Position numbers and translations under genes: made by a program. Shown here piece by piece: positions 7,419-15,807 of a stretch of 64,000 nt of DNA; position 1 is the stretch's first letter, and every line of letters begins with the position of its first letter. The stretch is from NCBI GenBank assembly GCA_964484195.1, contig CAZAER010000001.1, positions 434,001 to 498,000 on the forward strand, in the 5' to 3' direction. The DNA is from JALHOP01 sp964484195. GTDB lineage: Bacteria > Myxococcota > XYA12-FULL-58-9 > JALHOP01. The notes below the pieces were generated by a model. That model was not told the origin of the DNA. It saw only the letters and a list, made by a program, of their open reading frames with translations, and made no database searches.

Positions 7419-8924
7419 GTGACGTTTTCGATCAGCCAAGCGTATGCCCTCCGCACTGACCGCTCCGGGCAGGCCAACATCGACTGGCGCACCCCCGAGA
7501 CGCGCCAGAATGCTCTCGATCTGGTGCGCGAGCTCGTCGCCCGCGTCGAGAGTGGGCAGCTCCGCTACGTCGGTCATGGCAGCCGTGGCGAAGATGCCGC
7601 GGCGTTGCAGTACATCCTCAACGCGGTCGGCGATGGCGACCCGCTGGTCGTCGACGGCGTCTTCGGCGCCGGCAATGCGAAGCTGAGCTCGGAGCGACTG
7701 CGTGACGTGCAGCGCGCCCTCGGCGAGCGCTCGACGCCTTATCAAGCGCGCGCCGACCAAGCTCCCCAACGCGAGTTCGAAGCCGCGGGTATCAACAACT
7801 TCCTCGGCCTCGCGGTACACCTGGGCACGAGCCCATCGCCGCTCCAGCTCGCTTTAGAACGCCCTGAGCCTCGTGCCGGTGAGCGCCAGCGCATGCGTGA
7901 GGGTTGGCGCGAGCAGTTTCCGAACATGACCCGTGCCGCGGGTGCCGACGCCGCAACACCCACGGAACGCGACGACGAGGCCGACCCGGTCGACCCACGC
8001 CTCGACCAGCCGGCCGGCCCCGCCCCGATCCGCGACGAAGCCTCCGCTGTGTCCGCTATGACGGCTCTTCCTGCTGAGCCCGGCGAAGCACGCACCGACG
8101 TCTTGCGACGCCTCGGTATCGCGGCTCGCGCACCTGCCGACGGCGTCGACAACGCCGGCGTCGTGCGTGGTGGCGTCGCCGCCTTGACCGCTGGCGAGCC
8201 CCTCGACGCTACGCGCCGCATCGTCGACTTCTTGAACGCCAATCCCGGTATCGCCGCGGACGATCCGCTCCTGCGGACGATTCGAACGACGCCGGCTTGG
8301 AAAAACGCCCGCGCCGTTGCGGCACTGGCGCCCCAGTTCGACCGCACCAGCGTCACCGCGGAGACCTGGGGCATCCTCGCCGGCGCGCGACCGCAGCAGC
8401 GGACCTCACCAGAGCACAACCACTGGAACGCGTTGCGGACCCTGCAGACGGACGCGGTGTTGCGCGATCACCCAGACCGCGCAGTCGCGGCGCTCGCCGA
8501 GCGCGTCAACGAGCTCGGCCCTGAAGCCGCCGCCGCAACCCTGGCTCGCGTTCACGGTCCCATGCCCGCGAGTCTCGCTCAGGCGAGCCCCACGCAGCTC
8601 GCTCGCTGGAGCGCGGTCCATAAGGTCCTTCGCGGCGTCTTCGCGCAGGAGGGCGTGGGCGGCGGTGATACGCGCCGTTACGAATTCTTCCGCGCTCTCG
8701 CCGCGCAGGAAAACCCGGTGTGGGTCACCATGCCGCAGAACGACTACGCCCCCCTCATGGGGCGCATCTACGGCACGTCGACCGGAAGCTGGTTCCATCG
8801 CGGTGAGCGCTACGTGAAAGACCTGCGCGACGGCATCGACGAGCGTCGCCGCGCCTTCCACCCCCAACCCCCGGCCGAATCGGAACCGCATCTCCGCGGT
8901 GGCGGCTACATGCCGCTAGGCTGA
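7419..8924 (+). CDS. Unrecognised protein with peptidoglycan-binding-like N-terminal motif; paralogue 1 of a tandem pair
   Basis: I do not recognise this 501-residue protein as a whole. It has no signal peptide or membrane segment. Residues about 55-100 (AALQYILNAVGDG, then VVDGVFG at about 77-83, then LRDVQRALG) resemble the PG_binding_1 repeat, whose hallmark is the D-G-x-F-G turn. A Pro/Ala/Asp-rich linker (about 155-215) leads to an alpha-helical region of short repeats. A C-terminal segment (VWVTMPQNDYAPLMGRIY) is shared with the next gene. GTG 7419 was preferred to in-frame GTG 7410 because the homologous leader at 25861 also starts GTGAC, and a GGGG stretch lies just upstream. It is directly coupled to its paralogue, with 1 bp between the stop and the next ATG. 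Function unknown. Confidence 0.7.
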   Translation: MTFSISQAYALRTDRSGQANIDWRTPETRQNALDLVRELVARVESGQLRYVGHGSRGEDAAALQYILNAVGDGDPLVVDGVFGAGNAKLSSERLRDVQRALGERSTPYQARADQAPQREFEAAGINNFLGLAVHLGTSPSPLQLALERPEPRAGERQRMREGWREQFPNMTRAAGADAATPTERDDEADPVDPRLDQPAGPAPIRDEASAVSAMTALPAEPGEARTDVLRRLGIAARAPADGVDNAGVVRGGVAALTAGEPLDATRRIVDFLNANPGIAADDPLLRTIRTTPAWKNARAVAALAPQFDRTSVTAETWGILAGARPQQRTSPEHNHWNALRTLQTDAVLRDHPDRAVAALAERVNELGPEAAAATLARVHGPMPASLAQASPTQLARWSAVHKVLRGVFAQEGVGGGDTRRYEFFRALAAQENPVWVTMPQNDYAPLMGRIYGTSTGSWFHRGERYVKDLRDGIDERRRAFHPQPPAESEPHLRGGGYMPLG

Positions 8925-8925
8925 C

Positions 8926-10314
8926 ATGACTCCCATCGAACGACTCGTTGCCTTGGGCCCCGCGCACGCGCACGACTACGCGAGCCCGGAGGTTCAGCAA
9001 CAGGCCTTGGCGATTGCTCTCGAGCTCGACGAACGTCTCGGTGGGCGAGGTGGCAGTGCACGCTATCTCGGACCAGGCGCAACCGGCGACGAGGTCATGG
9101 CGTTCGATTTCCTGGTACGCGCGGCGCGCCGCCGCGACGATAGCCGCCCGCTCGACCGCGCCTTCACCCAGGCGATGGCTCGCGACGCCATTCAGACGGA
9201 GATCGGCATCGGTGCCCGCGTCGACAGCGGCGTCGTCGGCACCGAAATCACCGGCGGGCTCGCGCATCATTTCGCGACCGGCGCCGAGCCGCTGCGCACC
9301 GGGTTGCAGAGGCCGCGTGCTCGCACCACGGCCGAGGGCCTCGAGATGATGCGGCAGCGCCGTGAGCGCCGCGATGCGGTTCGCCAGGCCATCCATGAAG
9401 GTCGCTACGCTCCCGCCCCAGTCGTCACGCAGAGGCAGGGCGAAGCCCAAGCTCCCGTCGAGCCTCAGGAGCCTCCTCGTCCGGTGGTCACGGTCGAGTC
9501 GCTGCTCGCCGACCCCGCGCTCACCGCGCCGCAGGTCGTGGACTTCGTCACCGCGAATAAGGGAGCACCCGCCGCCGAGCTCTTGCGCGGCATCCGCGAG
9601 CGCCGTGGGAGCGAAGCGCTCCTCACCGCCGCCGTCCGCTATGCCGGAGAGAACGAGCGCTACAAACAGCTCGACCCGGCGACACTTTCGGCGCTCACGG
9701 GCGGCGCCCAGCTCACGCCGCTCACCCTCGGAGCGAACGCCGGCGATCCGCAGAGCTACAACGCCGCCTGGCACCTGCTCCGGGCCGAGCACGTTCGCCG
9801 CACGCCACCCGAGCGCTTGGTCCCTTATGATGTTCGCTACGCGGTCACCAGCATGCCAGCGGACGGCCCGGCCATCGTGGCCCTGACCTCGGGCGTCCCC
9901 GCCTTGCGCGAAGCCGTGCTCGCACAGCTCCACGAGAGCATCTCTGGCGGTCGTCCGGAGCAAGCCATAGCCTTCCTGCGCCGCGTCCAAGAGACCCCCT
10001 GGGCCGCGCCCATGCGGGTCGTCCCGTCGCCGCTCGCGCAACAGCTCACCGGCGAGCTCTTCGGCCGCAGCATGCTCCACGACCAGCGTGTCCGCCTCTA
10101 TCAAGCCCTCGTCGCCCCCGCAGAAGGCGGCGCGACCATGCATCCGCTCGTCCTCACCATGCCTTGGTCGGTCTACGACCCGCTGGCCGAGCGCGTCCGT
10201 GCATCGTCGGACTACTGGGGCCCGCTCGCCACGCGTGAGCTGCGCACCACCGTCACCGCCGCCCGTGACGCCTGGTGGGAGCAAAACCGCCCCAGAGTGC
10301 CCATCTCGCAGTAG
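8926..10314 (+). CDS. Unrecognised protein; paralogue 2 of the tandem pair
   Basis: This 462-residue protein aligns with the preceding gene in three blocks. The N-terminus SPEVQQQALAIALELDERL matches TPETRQNALDLVRELVARV, including a following Y-L/V-G-x-G. The region around ITGGLAHHFATGAEPL matches NNFLGLAVHLGTSPSPL. The C-terminal LTMPWSVYDPLAERV matches VTMPQNDYAPLMGRI. The D-G-x-F-G motif of paralogue 1 is lost here, so the peptidoglycan-binding-like part has degenerated or diverged. A Pro/Gln/Glu-rich linker lies at about 160-190. The ATG begins one base after the upstream stop, so translation is probably coupled and the products made together. No signal peptide. The function is unknown; a two-subunit assembly is a reasonable guess from pairing alone. 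Confidence 0.7.
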   Translation: MTPIERLVALGPAHAHDYASPEVQQQALAIALELDERLGGRGGSARYLGPGATGDEVMAFDFLVRAARRRDDSRPLDRAFTQAMARDAIQTEIGIGARVDSGVVGTEITGGLAHHFATGAEPLRTGLQRPRARTTAEGLEMMRQRRERRDAVRQAIHEGRYAPAPVVTQRQGEAQAPVEPQEPPRPVVTVESLLADPALTAPQVVDFVTANKGAPAAELLRGIRERRGSEALLTAAVRYAGENERYKQLDPATLSALTGGAQLTPLTLGANAGDPQSYNAAWHLLRAEHVRRTPPERLVPYDVRYAVTSMPADGPAIVALTSGVPALREAVLAQLHESISGGRPEQAIAFLRRVQETPWAAPMRVVPSPLAQQLTGELFGRSMLHDQRVRLYQALVAPAEGGATMHPLVLTMPWSVYDPLAERVRASSDYWGPLATRELRTTVTAARDAWWEQNRPRVPISQ

Positions 10315-10405
10315 ACGCGCCGAACCCTCGAAGCGGATTCGCTAGACATTTGGCCGCCCGATCTGTAGGAGGGGCGCCTCTAAGCGGACGTGCGCCCGCG
10401 CTACC

Positions 10406-10420
10406 GATGCATGGTGCATC
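10406..10420. promoter_or_regulatory. 15-bp inverted repeat upstream of rpsA
   Basis: GATGCA-TGG-TGCATC is a perfect 6-bp dyad with a 3-bp centre, 70 bp upstream of the rpsA start, in the 176-bp gap that must hold the rpsA promoter. It is too short for a terminator and has no T-run. It may be an operator; no binding protein is known. Confidence 0.35.
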
Positions 10421-10490
10421 TGGGAGCTTGAGCCAGGTCCTTTGCCCCGCGCCGCATTTAGGCCCGGGTAAGTAGAGTTAAAAAAGAGTG

Positions 10491-12200
<1,710 letters not shown>

Positions 12201-12223
12201 GCTGCTAGTTTCGGTTTGAAGAG

Positions 12224-12267
12224 ACGGCGCGCTCCGGGGTCACCCAAGGGCGCGCCGTTTTTCTTTT
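12224..12267 (+). terminator. Rho-independent terminator after rpsA
   Basis: A perfect 9-bp stem, ACGGCGCGC (12224-12232) with GCGCGCCGT (12250-12258), is followed by TTTTTCTTTT. It starts 24 bp after the rpsA stop. Confidence 0.9.
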
Positions 12268-12354
12268 GGGGCGCCGCGTCGATGCGGCATGCGCTGGGCA
12301 CCGCACTCAGCCGATATGTCGCCGTTGGCTCGCGCACCGTGAAAGGTTCCGCAC

Positions 12355-12537
12355 CGGTGCGGGTGTCGCGCTTGTTCTTCACGATGGTCGCGATGTAGTC
12401 CGCGCCGAAGTCGAGCTCCGCCTGGTAGAGGTTGTGCGCGGCGCAGTGCAGGGTGATGTTCTCGACCGTCGAAAGCCCCCCGGCCGCGCGCACGTCGATG
12501 TGGTGGTAGTGGATGCGCCGCCGCGAATTGCACCGGC
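12355..12537 (-). pseudogene. Remnant of an HNH endonuclease (C-terminal part)
   Basis: Read on the minus strand, the frame encodes CNSRRRIHYHHIDVRAAGG, then STVENITLHCAAHN, then LYQAELDFG. This is the HNH zinc-finger nuclease core as found in stand-alone HNH proteins: the metal-binding Cys, the HH pair, the Gly-Gly turn, E-N, and the final C-x-x-H-N. Nothing upstream of the first Cys is left: at 12538 the sequence becomes antisense to an Rrf2-type fragment. The frame has no stop of its own and runs through the rpsA terminator into rpsA. It is therefore a 5'- and 3'-truncated relic. Ends are approximate. Confidence 0.6.
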
Positions 12538-12538
12538 C

Positions 12539-12745
12539 ATGCCGCTCTCGGCCATCACGATGCGCGACATCTACGAAGCCGTGGGCTCACCCCAGCTGTT
12601 CGCCATGGGCAACCGCACTGAAGCCCCAGGCTGCCTCCTCGAGCAGTCCGTCAACGCCGCGCTTGACGACGCCCTCCGTGATGCCGAACAGCTCCTGCTC
12701 GACCGCTTCGGCGCAGTGACCCTCGACAAGCTCGCTCGCATGTAG
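12539..12745 (+). pseudogene. C-terminal remnant of an Rrf2-family regulator
   Basis: The frame from ATG 12539 gives 68 residues: ITMRDIYEAVGSPQLFAM, then PGCLLEQSVNAALDDAL, then AEQLLLDRFGAVTLDKL. This matches the C-terminal half of Rrf2 proteins, which reads roughly IT-x-x-DIY-x-AV, then x-CPVG-x-x-I-x-x-L, then a long dimerisation helix and V-T-L. The N-terminal winged HTH (about 70-80 residues) is absent: the bases before 12539 are the antisense of an HNH relic. Without the HTH it cannot act as a normal regulator. It could still be translated as a short peptide, but no Shine-Dalgarno is visible. The 86 bp between it and the next gene show nothing else. Confidence 0.65.
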
Positions 12746-12831
12746 GCGCGGCCACTCGCTACCAACACACGCAGCACGCGAAGTGCGTCCGCAGCAGAAC
12801 CATCGCGGCAGATGTGTCGTAAGGCTGGTTG

Positions 12832-13242
12832 ATGAGCGCACTCTCGTGTCCGGAGCCGATCGACGAAATCCTTGTGGGTATCGAATGGGATGCCTCGCGC
12901 GACATCTACGTCATCTCCCCGGTTGGGGTCGTCCGGACGGAGGAGCACTGCCGTCAGTGGGCTAGGGCGTTCGACGAACGCTTCGGTGCGCTCGCGGAGT
13001 GCGTCGACATGGTCCTCGTCCTCGACATGTTCTCTACCTCCGCCGAGATGAGCACCACCTGGCGTCACTACCGCACCTTGGCGATGCGCTATGCCCGCTA
13101 TTGCATACGTGTCGACTCGGGCACCGACGCCTTCGCCATCAGCAAGCGACCGCCCGTTCAAGGCGAGATGACCCAAGGGGCAAAGAGCATTCCCGACGCC
13201 ATGGACATCATCTTGGCGCTGCGAACCTTCGCGCACCGCTAG
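12832..13242 (+). CDS. Hypothetical protein, possible STAS-like fold
   Basis: The 136-residue soluble protein has no signal or membrane segment. It alternates strands and helices: IYVISPVGVV, then a helix ending in ERFG, then VDMVLVLDMF, then helices, then YCIRVDSGTDAFAISK. This is compatible with the small STAS/SpoIIAA-like family, but the motif match is too weak to assert it. Start ATG 12832 was preferred to the TTG just before it. It ends 14 bp before the HDOD gene and probably shares its transcript, so a signalling role is a reasonable guess. Confidence 0.55.
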   Translation: MSALSCPEPIDEILVGIEWDASRDIYVISPVGVVRTEEHCRQWARAFDERFGALAECVDMVLVLDMFSTSAEMSTTWRHYRTLAMRYARYCIRVDSGTDAFAISKRPPVQGEMTQGAKSIPDAMDIILALRTFAHR

Positions 13243-13256
13243 GCGAACGACGATCC

Positions 13257-14474
13257 ATGACGCCCCTTGCCGCGCTCCAACAGGTCTCGCCGCAGATGGT
13301 CCTCGAGCAGCTCGGCCGCCGCGTCGTCGATATGACGCTCAAGGGGAGCGTGCCGGTTCCTCCCTATCCAGCCGTGGCGGCGCGCTTGAGAGCTCTACTT
13401 GCGACGCCGAGCTACCGCATCGAAGAGGTGGTTGCGGCGATCGCGGGTGATCAGACCATCTCGGCCCAGGTTCTCCAGGTCGCCAACAGCGGCCTGTACG
13501 CCGGTCTCGCGCATGTCGCGAGCCTGCGCGGCGCCATCTTACGCATCGGCAACGAAGAAGTGACGCGCATTGCCATCGGAGCGTCCATCGGCGCGGTGAG
13601 CAAGACAGCCGGCCCCCTCGTCGACTTGCGCCGGCGCGTTTGGCGTCGAAGCATGATCGGCGCCCACCTCGCACACGTCCTCGCCAAGCTCTACGGGCTG
13701 CCTCGTGACGACATATTCATGGTCGCGCTCCTGCACGACTTCGGGAGCCTCGTCGCCATCGCGGTCGTCGAAAGCGCCCTCGTGGCCATGCCGCAGGGGT
13801 TCGCCGCCGAGCTCGAGGCTTGGGAGGCGCTCATCAATCGTCACCACGTCCAGCTCGGAACCTTGGCCGCACGCCGCTGGTCTCTGCCGGACATGTTTTG
13901 CGACGTCATCGCCATGCACCATGACCGCGAGCCCAAAGGCGAGCACGCCGAGGTCGTACGCTTCATCCAGCGCGTCGATGCTTTGGTGTCGGTCATCGAC
14001 CGCTCCGTGGCGCTCACGCCGCAGGCCTTCGCGCCCGCGAAGCTCGACGATCAGCTGGTCGAGCAGGCGATCGCGGCGATGCCGAAGATCCTACAACAGA
14101 TTGCGAGCTTCGAGCCCCAAGATAGTCGCCCGCCGGCGTCCGCCATTGCGCACAGAGTCGCGCGGCTCGGCAAGCCAGAATGCAGCGTCAACGCGCCTGG
14201 CATCGTCATCAACGGCGGATCCCAAGTGCAGATGCAGGTCACCAAGGCGGGCCCGTTCGGCATGATGGCGACGACCAAGCGGCGCTTCGCCACGACCCAG
14301 GTGGTCCAGTTCCGACTCCAGCTCGGTGCCGGTAGGGCGCTCGACATGTGCGTCACCGCGCAACTCGCACACGACGATGGCGCTGGCACGTTCAGCTACG
14401 AGCTGATGCCATTCGCACAGAACCACGCCGTGAACCGCGAATACGTCGCCTGGCTCAGAGAGACCGCCGGCTAG
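13257..14474 (+). CDS. HDOD-domain signalling protein with PilZ-like C-terminus
   Basis: This 405-residue cytoplasmic protein has an HDOD domain at about 28-230: PVPPYPAVAARLRALL, then IAGDQTISAQVLQVANS, then LRGAILRIGNEEV, then ALLHDFGSL. HDOD domains resemble HD phosphohydrolases but usually lack catalysis and serve as signalling scaffolds. The C-terminal 85 residues (GPFGMMATTKRR, then YELMPFAQNHAVNREYVAWL) have the strand order of a PilZ-like domain, though the RxxxR motif that binds c-di-GMP is not seen. The 3' end overlaps the convergent DUF2490 gene by 4 bp. It probably forms a two-gene unit with the small gene before it. Confidence 0.78.
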   Translation: MTPLAALQQVSPQMVLEQLGRRVVDMTLKGSVPVPPYPAVAARLRALLATPSYRIEEVVAAIAGDQTISAQVLQVANSGLYAGLAHVASLRGAILRIGNEEVTRIAIGASIGAVSKTAGPLVDLRRRVWRRSMIGAHLAHVLAKLYGLPRDDIFMVALLHDFGSLVAIAVVESALVAMPQGFAAELEAWEALINRHHVQLGTLAARRWSLPDMFCDVIAMHHDREPKGEHAEVVRFIQRVDALVSVIDRSVALTPQAFAPAKLDDQLVEQAIAAMPKILQQIASFEPQDSRPPASAIAHRVARLGKPECSVNAPGIVINGGSQVQMQVTKAGPFGMMATTKRRFATTQVVQFRLQLGAGRALDMCVTAQLAHDDGAGTFSYELMPFAQNHAVNREYVAWLRETAG

Positions 14475-15157
14475 AAATCGACGAAAGCGTTGAGCGCCGC
14501 GACGTGGCGCATCTCGTTGGGCACGCTCACATCGATGGACTGATTGAGGTAGCCGAGCTCGACGCGAACGCTGCACGGGAAGTACGCCGTCGGACCGATG
14601 AAGAAGCGGTTCTGATCGAGACCGAAGCGCTGCCAGCGTCCACCGTCGTCGTTATCGGCCGCGTTGAGATCGATGAAGAGCTCGTCCCAGACCGAAATGC
14701 CGAACAGAGCGTTGGCCTTCCAGATCACGCGCAGGAATTCGCGAAAGCGCACGCCGATGTCGTTGCTCGTCGACGGACGGAAGCGCTGCTCGAGACGCGA
14801 GCGCGAGTAGAACGTGAACGATCGGTAGCTGCCGATGTTCCACCCAAGCTGCTGCCAGATGCGGTGCTCGTCGGTCATGTCGCCCGTCGCGTCGTCCCAG
14901 CTCGGGGTCCAGGCGTAGGCGAGATAGAGTGAAAGGTCATCGGTGAGCCGCCGCATCACACCGGGGCGCAAGAGGATCTGCGATCCATCGAGGTCGTCAT
15001 GCAGACGGAGATTGCCGTCGAAGTAGAGCGACCACTTGTCGTCGAGAGCCTTGTGGACCATGACCGAAGTCCACGTTTGGTGGCTTTCCTTGGCGGCGCG
15101 CGCCGGCAACACGAATCCGACCACTACGGCCGCGATACACCACGACTTCACTGCCAT
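14471..15157 (-). CDS. DUF2490-family outer-membrane beta-barrel protein
   Basis: The 228-residue protein has a clear signal peptide (MAVKSWCIAAVVVGFVLPARAA), which fixes the start at 15157 although the frame is open to 15241. The mature part is a run of amphipathic strands with the DUF2490 pattern: LYFDGNLRLHDDL, then LLRPGVMRRL, then LAYAWTPSW, then EHRIWQQLGW, then YSRSRLEQRF. It ends in Phe (LNAFVDF), as outer-membrane proteins inserted by BamA often do. The function of the family is unknown. The last codons overlap the end of the convergent HDOD gene by 4 bp. The 276 bp upstream separate it from the divergent ihf gene; I see no clear promoter or RNA there. Confidence 0.75.
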   Translation of the reverse strand: MAVKSWCIAAVVVGFVLPARAAKESHQTWTSVMVHKALDDKWSLYFDGNLRLHDDLDGSQILLRPGVMRRLTDDLSLYLAYAWTPSWDDATGDMTDEHRIWQQLGWNIGSYRSFTFYSRSRLEQRFRPSTSNDIGVRFREFLRVIWKANALFGISVWDELFIDLNAADNDDGGRWQRFGLDQNRFFIGPTAYFPCSVRVELGYLNQSIDVSVPNEMRHVAALNAFVDF

Positions 15158-15433
15158 GCCTCGTCTTTGGGAGCTCGGAGCCCGCAGCCTTAACCGCGGA
15201 GCCGAGCTCGAAACAACTGAACGCGGGATCGTCCTTGGCATCGCAAACGCCTTGCCAGTGCGGTCCGAAGTCAGGGGAAACCGCGCGTTGCGTCATCTGC
15301 GCTTGCACGCGAGGGGCGAGCAGGGTTAACGTCCGACTCGAGCATCGCTCAACGGCCATCGTCGCGAATCTTTTGCGGCGGGGGTCGGTGGGTGTCGGGT
15401 AATAGGGCGTAGTTGTCCTCACGGAGACGTGTA

Positions 15434-15766
15434 GTGGACAGCAATCAGGGTATGACCAAGAGCGGCCTCATTCAGGCGGTCGCACAGCGTTTTTCGCATC
15501 TTCGGGCCACCGATGTCGAAATCGTGGTGAACACGATCTTCGACGCCATGACGCAGGCCCTTCGCGCCGGCGATCGGATCGAGATCCGCGGCTTCGGCAG
15601 CTTCTCGGTTCGTCATCGACGATCACGGACCGGTCGAAATCCGAAGACCGGCAACGCGATCGCCGTGCCTGAAAAGCGCGTCCCGTTCTTCACCGTCGGG
15701 CACGAGCTGCGCGAACGGGTGAACGCTGGCCGTTTGGCCGACGGGTCGCAAGCCAAAGAAGGCTAG
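15434..15766 (+). CDS. Integration host factor / HU-family DNA-bending protein
   Basis: About 110 residues with the full HU/IHF fold: MTKSGLIQAVAQRF, then the dimer helices, the strand RIEIRGFGSFSV, and the beta-arm with RTGRNPKTG, whose Pro intercalates into DNA. It most resembles IHF-beta (RIEIRGFGSFS, then RTGRNPKTG, then HELRERVN). GTG 15434 has a well-placed GGAG (15423-15426). ATG 15452, which would give the classical MTKS start, has none at proper distance; either could be used. The acidic/Gly C-terminal extension (GRLADGSQAKEG) is short. mutS follows 41 bp downstream and may be co-transcribed. Confidence 0.88.
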   Translation: MDSNQGMTKSGLIQAVAQRFSHLRATDVEIVVNTIFDAMTQALRAGDRIEIRGFGSFSVRHRRSRTGRNPKTGNAIAVPEKRVPFFTVGHELRERVNAGRLADGSQAKEG

Positions 15767-15807
15767 AGCCCGCGGTTGTCGGACCCGACTGCTAGGGTCC
15801 CGGGACC

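Noticed and set aside
8755..10284. A 509-residue minus-strand ORF opposite the second paralogue
   Set aside because: High-GC mirror of the plus-strand codon pattern; no ribosome site, no domain, and the plus strand has clear paralogy.
14997..15422. A 141-residue minus-strand ORF overlapping the DUF2490 signal region
   Set aside because: No recognisable domain; the DUF2490 frame has a signal peptide and barrel strands.
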